This document shows, in pieces, positions 38,982 through 43,633 of a stretch of 43,633 bases of DNA. Location of the stretch: NCBI GenBank assembly GCA_020027205.1, contig JAHRAQ010000006.1, positions 1 through 43,633 of the forward strand. Reading direction: 5' to 3'. The position numbers were made by a program, and so were the translations under genes. How positions within the stretch are numbered: the first letter of the stretch is position 1; each line of letters begins with the position of its first letter. The DNA comes from Nitrospirales bacterium. Its GTDB lineage: Bacteria > Nitrospirota > Nitrospiria > Nitrospirales > UBA8639. The notes under the pieces are model-generated. The model made no database searches and was not told the DNA's origin. It saw only the letters and a program-made list of their open reading frames with translations.

Positions 38982-40844
38982 ATGCTGCGCGCCAGGATGG
39001 GCCAGTTACTGCTTGACGCCGGGTGCATTACCGCCGCGCAACTGGACGCCGCCCTGGCGCGGCAGCGGGACACCCGGCGCCCGCTGGGCCGCATCCTCTG
39101 CGAACAGCGCGCCATTTCCGAAGACGTGCTGCTGAAGACGCTGGGCCAGCAGTATGGCCTGGCCACCGTGTCCTCCTTTCCCTCCGCCGTGGACCCGCAT
39201 CTGTCGACCTGGATGCCGCGGGCCTGGGCCGAACGTCATGCGGCGGTGCCCGTGAGCAAAGTCGGACAGCGGCTGACGGTGGCCCTGACGGACCCGGCGA
39301 ATGTGCAGGCGCTGGACGAGGTGCGTTTTCGCACCGGCTTGCGCGTGGTGCCGGTGATCGCGCTGGAGTCCGACGTGCGTTCCCGCATTCAGGCGTTGTA
39401 TGCGGCGGCGGAGTCGGCGGGCGCCGGGGCGCCGGCGTCAACGTCATCCGTCGGCGGTGGCGTGGACGGGGGCGGCGGCGGGGACGGGGACGGTTGGTCC
39501 GCCGCCGGTGACGAGGTGCGGGACGGCGGGGCGGCGGACCATCGGGCGCCCGGCGTGGATGCGGCGCTGCAATCGGACGAGATGACGACGTTGGTGGAGC
39601 GGGTGTCGTCGAGTCTCCGGCACGCGCGGCCGGACGCCGTGGCCGACGCGCTGGTCGAAGATGCGTCGCCGGTGGCGGAGTTGGTGCGGACGATGCTGCG
39701 GCGGGCCGCCCGCATGGGCGTGAGCGACGTGCATCTGGAGCCGCATGAGCGCGTGGTGCGGGTGCGGTTTCGACTGGACGGCAAACTGCATCCGGTGATG
39801 ACGTATTCGATCAGCCTGCGGAACGCCGTGGTGTCGCGGCTGAAAATTCTGGCGCATCTGGATATTGCCGAGCGGCGCCTGCCGCAGGACGGGCGTCTGG
39901 CCCTGGATCTGGAAGACGGCCGGACGCTGGACGTGCGCATGGCGGTGTTGCCGTCCCTGCACGGGGAAAACGTCGTGCTGCGGCTGTTGAATCGCGCCGG
40001 GCAAATGGTGGAGTTGCCGGCGCTGGGGCTGGACGCGGCGGACACCGGGGTGTTGCTGGCGGCGCTGGAGCGGCCTCATGGCATGGTGCTGGTGACGGGG
40101 CCGACGGGCAGCGGGAAAACCACGACGCTGTACGCCGCGCTGCAGGTGTTGAACACGAAGGACGTGAACATCGTCACGGTGGAAGACCCGGTGGAATATC
40201 ATCTCACCGGCATCACGCAGGTGCAGGTGAAGGAAGACATCGGCCTGGGGTTTGCGCGAATCCTTCGGGCGTTTCTGCGGCAGGACCCGGATATTCTGAT
40301 GGTGGGGGAAATCCGGGATTTGGACACCGCGCAGATTGCCGTCCGGGCCGCCCTCACCGGACACCGGGTGTTGTCCACGCTGCACACGCACGACGCGGTG
40401 CGGGCGGTGACGCGGCTGCTGGAGATGGGCGTCGAGCCGTTTATGGTGGCGTCGTCGGTGAGCGTCATTGTGGCGCAGCGGCTGGTGCGCCGCGTCTGCC
40501 CGGAATGCCGGCGGCCGGACGGCCCGTTTTCGAACGCCCGATTGCGCGAGGCGGGCTTCACGGAGGCCGAGGCGGCGGTCGTCGCCCCGGTGCGGGGACA
40601 GGGGTGTGCCGCCTGTCACGGCACGGGGTACCGGGGGCGGGTGGGGTTGTTCGAAGTGTTGCCGGTGTCCTCGGAGTTTCGCGCCCTGATTCTGGAACGG
40701 GAAACGGCGGATCGACTGAAACGGCAGGCGCTGGCGGACGGCCTGCACACGATTCGCCGCCGGGGGCTGGACGCCGTCATGCGGGGACTCACCACGATCG
40801 AAGAAGTCGTGAGCGTGTCCGTCGAGGATGAGGCGCGGGACTGA
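38982..40844 (+). CDS. gspE: GspE/PilB-family secretion or pilus assembly ATPase
   Basis: 620 residues with GGAGGGG before the ATG. An N-terminal MshEN-like domain (RMGQLLLDAGCITAAQLDAAL... GRILCEQRAISEDVLLKTLG), an Ala/Gly-rich linker (about 145-195, GGGVDGGGGGDGDG), then the ATPase: GVSDVHLEP, Walker A GPTGSGKTTT (Lys379), Asp box, Walker B DPDILMVGEIRD, His box, and a zinc tetracysteine CPEC...CAACHGTGYRG. It powers pseudopilus/pilus assembly. The inner-membrane platform gspF follows; no other T2SS/T4P genes are in the window, so the system cannot be named with certainty. Confidence 0.93.
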   Translation: MLRARMGQLLLDAGCITAAQLDAALARQRDTRRPLGRILCEQRAISEDVLLKTLGQQYGLATVSSFPSAVDPHLSTWMPRAWAERHAAVPVSKVGQRLTVALTDPANVQALDEVRFRTGLRVVPVIALESDVRSRIQALYAAAESAGAGAPASTSSVGGGVDGGGGGDGDGWSAAGDEVRDGGAADHRAPGVDAALQSDEMTTLVERVSSSLRHARPDAVADALVEDASPVAELVRTMLRRAARMGVSDVHLEPHERVVRVRFRLDGKLHPVMTYSISLRNAVVSRLKILAHLDIAERRLPQDGRLALDLEDGRTLDVRMAVLPSLHGENVVLRLLNRAGQMVELPALGLDAADTGVLLAALERPHGMVLVTGPTGSGKTTTLYAALQVLNTKDVNIVTVEDPVEYHLTGITQVQVKEDIGLGFARILRAFLRQDPDILMVGEIRDLDTAQIAVRAALTGHRVLSTLHTHDAVRAVTRLLEMGVEPFMVASSVSVIVAQRLVRRVCPECRRPDGPFSNARLREAGFTEAEAAVVAPVRGQGCAACHGTGYRGRVGLFEVLPVSSEFRALILERETADRLKRQALADGLHTIRRRGLDAVMRGLTTIEEVVSVSVEDEARD

Positions 40845-40847
40845 TTC

Positions 40848-42065
40848 ATGCCGACCTTTGCGTATCAGGGCACCACCCGTCAGGGGAGTCTGCGGCGGGG
40901 CGAAGTGGAGGCCGCGGACCGGAGCGCCGCGTGCCTGGCTCTGCGGCAGCGCGAGGTGTTTGTCACCCGCCTCCGCGAAACATCCGTCGTGCGGGCCGCC
41001 CGTCGGCCGTTCCCCGCGCTGACGCAGGCCCGCGTGTCGCCAAAAGAACTGGTGGTCTTCACCTGGCAACTGGAAGCCATGATCAAGGCCGGCGTGCCGC
41101 TGTCGCGCAGTCTGGAGATGCTGGCGGCGCAGACGTCGTCGTCGGCCTTTCGCGCGGTGGTGCGCGCCGTGACACAGCGGGTGGAGGACGGCTCGTCGCT
41201 GGCCGGGGCGCTGCGGGAACATCCGGCGGTGTTCACGCCCTGGTACGCCGGCATGGTCGAAGCCGGCGAGGAAGGCGGGCGGCTGGGCGACACGTTCCGC
41301 CGGCTGGCCGAACAGACCGACACGATGTGGCGACTCCGGCAGCAGGTCAGGCTGGCGCTGGTCTATCCCCTGTTTGTGTCGATGGTGGCCGCGCTGGTGT
41401 TCTGGGCGCTCCTCGTCTGGGTGATTCCCATGTTCGGCGCCATGTTTGCCGAATGGGACACGGGCCTGCCCTGGCCGACGGCGCTGGTGCTGGCGGCGAG
41501 TCAATCGCTGCGGGAGCACTGGGTTGCCGTGTTGGCCGGCGTGGCCGGCCTGGGGCTGGGGATGCGGTGGTGGGCGGCGACGCCGTCGGGGCGGCGGCTG
41601 GCGGAGCGCGCGCTGTTGCGCGTGCCGGCGCTGGGCACGTTGTGGCGCAACGTGGCGGTGGTGAACGTCACGCGCACGCTGGGGTCGCTGCTGGGGAGCG
41701 GCGTGCCGATGTTGCGCAGTCTGGAGTTGGCGCAACGGGTGGCCGGGGTGCGCGCCGTGGAGCGGGCGCTGGCGGAGGCGGCGGCGAGCGTGCGCGAAGG
41801 GCAGCCCCTGGCGGACCCGCTGGCGAGGTCCGGCGCGTTTCCCGAGTTGGTGTCCGACATGGTGGCCGTCGGCGAAACCACCGGCAGTCTCGACGAGGCG
41901 CTGGGCAAAATCGCGGACCTGTATGCGCGGGAAGTGGACCGCGACCTTGCCGCGCTGACCGCCTTGCTGGAGCCGTTGATCATCGTGGCGCTGGGCCTTG
42001 GCATCGGGTTTCTGGTCGTGGCCATGTATCTGCCGATTTTCATGATGGGCGCCGTGGCGGGGTGA
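40848..42065 (+). CDS. gspF: GspF/PilC-family inner membrane platform protein
   Basis: 405 residues starting 3 nt after gspE. Two T2SSF domains (about 68-190 and 270-392): ELVVFTWQLEAMIKAGVPLSRSLEML and VTRTLGSLLGSGVPMLRSLELA, each followed by membrane helices, with a third near the C-terminus (LEPLIIVALGLGIGFLVVAMYLPIF). It forms the membrane platform for the GspE-type motor. Confidence 0.95.
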   Translation: MPTFAYQGTTRQGSLRRGEVEAADRSAACLALRQREVFVTRLRETSVVRAARRPFPALTQARVSPKELVVFTWQLEAMIKAGVPLSRSLEMLAAQTSSSAFRAVVRAVTQRVEDGSSLAGALREHPAVFTPWYAGMVEAGEEGGRLGDTFRRLAEQTDTMWRLRQQVRLALVYPLFVSMVAALVFWALLVWVIPMFGAMFAEWDTGLPWPTALVLAASQSLREHWVAVLAGVAGLGLGMRWWAATPSGRRLAERALLRVPALGTLWRNVAVVNVTRTLGSLLGSGVPMLRSLELAQRVAGVRAVERALAEAAASVREGQPLADPLARSGAFPELVSDMVAVGETTGSLDEALGKIADLYAREVDRDLAALTALLEPLIIVALGLGIGFLVVAMYLPIFMMGAVAG

Positions 42066-42114
42066 GGCGCGGGGGCGTGTCATGGAGATGGAGCGGGCGG
42101 CGTCCGGTCGACGC

Positions 42115-43095
42115 ATGAGTACGCCCGCCGGGTTGGATCGTTCGCTGCGGCTGCATCCGCCGGCCAAGATCAATCTCATTCTTAAAATTTTTCATCTCCT
42201 GCCCAACGGGTATCACGCGCTGTGGTCGTTGATGCAGACGGTCGGCGTGACGGACGATCTGGTCGTGCGCGTCACGGATGCGTTCGAGGGGATTCGCCTG
42301 ACCTGTTCGGACGAGGCCCTGGCCGCGCCCGCCGACAACGCGGTGTGCCGGGCCGCCGACCTGGTGCTGCGGCGGGCCGGTCTGGCCGTGGGCGTGGAGT
42401 TGCATCTGACCAAGAGGATTCCGGTGGCGGCGGGGCTGGGGGGCGGCAGCAGTGACGCCGCGGCGACGATTGCGGGACTCAATCATCTGTTGGAACTGCA
42501 CTGGACCACCGGCGAGATGGCGGCGTTGGGGCAGGCCATCGGCAGCGACGTGCCGTTTTTTCTTGACGCGCCGACCGCGATTGTTCAGGGGTGGGGGGAG
42601 CAGGTCACGCCGCGTACGCTTGACGGCGTTCGCTGGGTGGCGCTGGTGAATCCGGGGTTCCCCATCCCGACCGGCCGGGCTTATGGGCGGCTGGCCGAGA
42701 GCGGGCGGCTGGCCGAGAGCGGGCGGACGGCGGCGGCGGCGGGCGAGCCGGTCGAGTCATCGCTGCCGGATCGACTGCGCGAACTGGAACGCGCGCCGTC
42801 GATGTCGTGGCGCCGGCTGATCGAGTGTCTGGAGAACGATTTTGAATCTGCGCTGTTCGGCGACTATCCCGAACTCGCCGACATCAAACAGACGTTGCTG
42901 CGCGCGGGCGCCGAGGGCGCGCTCCTGTCCGGCAGCGGCGCCACCGTGTTCGGCGTGTTCCCGGACCGGCACGGCGCGGCGCGCGCCGCCGAGGCGTTCG
43001 CCGACCGGCCGGGTTGCCGGGTGTGGATTGCGCCGTCCCTGCAACACGGCCTGCGGCACGGGTTGGCCGCGTCGACATCGGCCGCGTCGACATAG
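42115..43095 (+). CDS. ispE: 4-diphosphocytidyl-2-C-methyl-D-erythritol kinase
   Basis: 326 residues from ATG at 42115 (or 337 from 42082). LHPPAKINLILKIFHLLPNGYH, the GHMP glycine loop IPVAAGLGGGSSDAAA, GSDVPFF and GALLSGSGATVFGVF are diagnostic. It phosphorylates CDP-ME in the MEP isoprenoid pathway. Two small tandem duplications are visible: an 18-bp repeat (42685-42720) giving GRLAESGRLAESG, and the C-terminus, where the last codons and the TAG lie inside a 15-bp minisatellite, so the protein's tail length is set by repeat copy number and phase. Confidence 0.95.
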   Translation: MSTPAGLDRSLRLHPPAKINLILKIFHLLPNGYHALWSLMQTVGVTDDLVVRVTDAFEGIRLTCSDEALAAPADNAVCRAADLVLRRAGLAVGVELHLTKRIPVAAGLGGGSSDAAATIAGLNHLLELHWTTGEMAALGQAIGSDVPFFLDAPTAIVQGWGEQVTPRTLDGVRWVALVNPGFPIPTGRAYGRLAESGRLAESGRTAAAAGEPVESSLPDRLRELERAPSMSWRRLIECLENDFESALFGDYPELADIKQTLLRAGAEGALLSGSGATVFGVFPDRHGAARAAEAFADRPGCRVWIAPSLQHGLRHGLAASTSAAST

Positions 43096-43125
43096 GCCGC
43101 GTCGACATGGGGTGCGCCGACATAG
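43066..43125 (+). repeat. 15-bp minisatellite (four units) spanning the ispE stop codon
   Basis: Units GCCGCGTCGACATNG at 43066, 43081 and 43096, and a diverged one at 43111. A single substitution in unit 2 (ATCG to ATAG) creates the TAG stop. Confidence 0.85.
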
Positions 43126-43208
43126 GGCGTTGGATCGTTGGATAAGAGGATGCGACGACGGCGGCACCGTCACCGACACCACCACCGCCACCGCCAACAA
43201 CGACCGCA

Positions 43209-43325
43209 CCGTCATTCCCGACCCCCGAATGGAAACGTCGGGGGCAGGCGTTCGTTGTCGGGAAGTATTTGCCAACGGCAAATGCTCCGAAGGTCCATCC
43301 TTCCTTGCCCCTCCGTCATGCCGCG
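43209..43325 (-). repeat. 117-bp composite palindromic element (right copy, inverted)
   Basis: Reverse complement of 2733-2849 with three substitutions. The rest of 43096-43328 holds the end of the minisatellite and an Arg/His-coding low-complexity stretch without a gene. Confidence 0.85.
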
Positions 43326-43328
43326 TCG

Positions 43329-43469
43329 ATGATGTTCAATGGCAGGAGAATCAACCCCACATTCATAGCGGTAATGTTCACTTTGGCGATGTGCGTCATC
43401 GCGCTGTTCTTCGCCACGCGCCACCACCGCCGCCGCAACAAAAAGCAACCCCCCACCGACGCCGCTTAA
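43329..43469 (+). CDS. 46-residue single-helix membrane peptide ('short' type) at the right end
   Basis: MMFNGRRINPTFIAVMFTLA... has one helix (about 11-29) and the basic tail RHHRRRNKKQPPTDAA. The last 12 residues are identical to peptide C2 at 3343-3462, and the DNA is similar, yet the N-terminal half differs. ATG at 43332 is an alternative start; no strong ribosome-binding site is visible. It sits between the 117-bp element and promoter module P5, mirroring the left array. Confidence 0.6.
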   Translation: MMFNGRRINPTFIAVMFTLAMCVIALFFATRHHRRRNKKQPPTDAA

Positions 43470-43507
43470 CGCCGGCGCGACTGACGGCGGTGGCGGCGTC
43501 GCCCCAC

Positions 43508-43536
43508 TTGACCCCGCCGCCGGCTCCGGGTATGCT
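43508..43536 (+). promoter_or_regulatory. Promoter module P5 for the second surface-protein gene
   Basis: TTGACC (43508-43513), 17-bp spacer, TATGCT (43531-43536); identical to P1 in both hexamers and spacing. Confidence 0.75.
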
Positions 43537-43609
43537 CCCGTCGTGGTGGCGGTTGTCGCCACGCCTGTTAACCGGTCGTCACGACCATTGCCCAGCGAGG
43601 ATTAGCACG

Positions 43610-43633
43610 ATGAAAAAGTTATGCCCGGTATTG
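43610..43633 (+). CDS. Start of a second surface-protein gene (first 8 codons only)
   Basis: ATG at 43610 begins MKKLCPVL, identical in DNA to the start of the minus-strand surface-protein gene at 1884, with the same GAGGATTAGCACG upstream. The promoter and leader are also the same. Whether the rest carries a C tract and Ig/VCBS domains cannot be seen. Confidence 0.7.

Larger units (their letters stand above)
43508..43633 (+). repeat. Right arm of the 126-bp inverted repeat
   Basis: See the left arm at 1861-1986; the match runs to the last base of the window and probably continues. Confidence 0.9.

Overview
The window is a high-GC bacterial chromosome segment from a diderm-type bacterium that makes meso-DAP peptidoglycan. 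It carries almost an entire dcw (division and cell wall) cluster, an rny-ymdB pair, a Slt-type lytic transglycosylase and type II secretion/type IV pilus assembly genes. The gene order (zapB-zapA-rny-ymdB-xseA-xseB-tlyA, then rsmH to ftsZ, pgeF, yggS, yggT) and the FtsZ sequence resemble Nitrospirota. That placement is inferred from memory of the families, not from a search.

Layout. (1) 1-4656, minus strand: the 5' end of a large secreted repeat-domain surface protein (He_PIG/Ig-like, PKD-like, VCBS), preceded by an array of at least 13 very short membrane-protein genes. Most are under 63 codons, several overlap by 4 nt, and they alternate between two-helix 'long' and one-helix 'short' types. 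Copies of one sigma70-like promoter module punctuate the array. (2) 4871-13408, plus strand: tRNA-His, slt, zapB, zapA, a 684-bp non-coding gap, rny, ymdB, xseA, xseB, tlyA. (3) 13442-13762, minus: a rhodanese. (4) 14311-35475: a near-consensus promoter with MraZ-type boxes but no mraZ gene, then rsmH-ftsL-ftsI-murE-murF-mraY-murD-ftsW-murG-murC-murB-ddl-ftsQ-ftsA-ftsZ-pgeF-yggS-yggT. These give the lipid II pathway from UDP-MurNAc-L-Ala-D-Glu onward, the septal synthase and the Z-ring. (5) 35601-38265: a serine hydrolase, an unknown 104-residue protein, and a lower-GC two-gene island (membrane protein plus a disordered 52-residue protein). (6) 38378-43095: pgsA, gspE/pilB-like, gspF/pilC-like, ispE. 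(7) 43209-43633: a mirror image of the left end, with the same 117-bp palindromic element, another tiny membrane protein, the same promoter module, and the first 8 codons of a second surface-protein gene that matches the first.

Three features stand out. First, the tiny membrane-protein array with its reused promoter/leader module, tied by shared sequence to the two surface-protein genes. Second, an uninterrupted run of 18 C in the signal-peptide region of the left surface protein; 17 or 19 C would both give immediate stops, which is what a phase-variable ON/OFF switch looks like. Third, a 36-bp palindromic repeat family (about 19 copies) spread through the dcw cluster. It fills intergenic gaps, abuts starts and stops, and sits in frame inside the reading frames of two essential enzymes, MurE (one copy) and MurD (two tandem copies read in different frames), much like Rickettsia palindromic elements.
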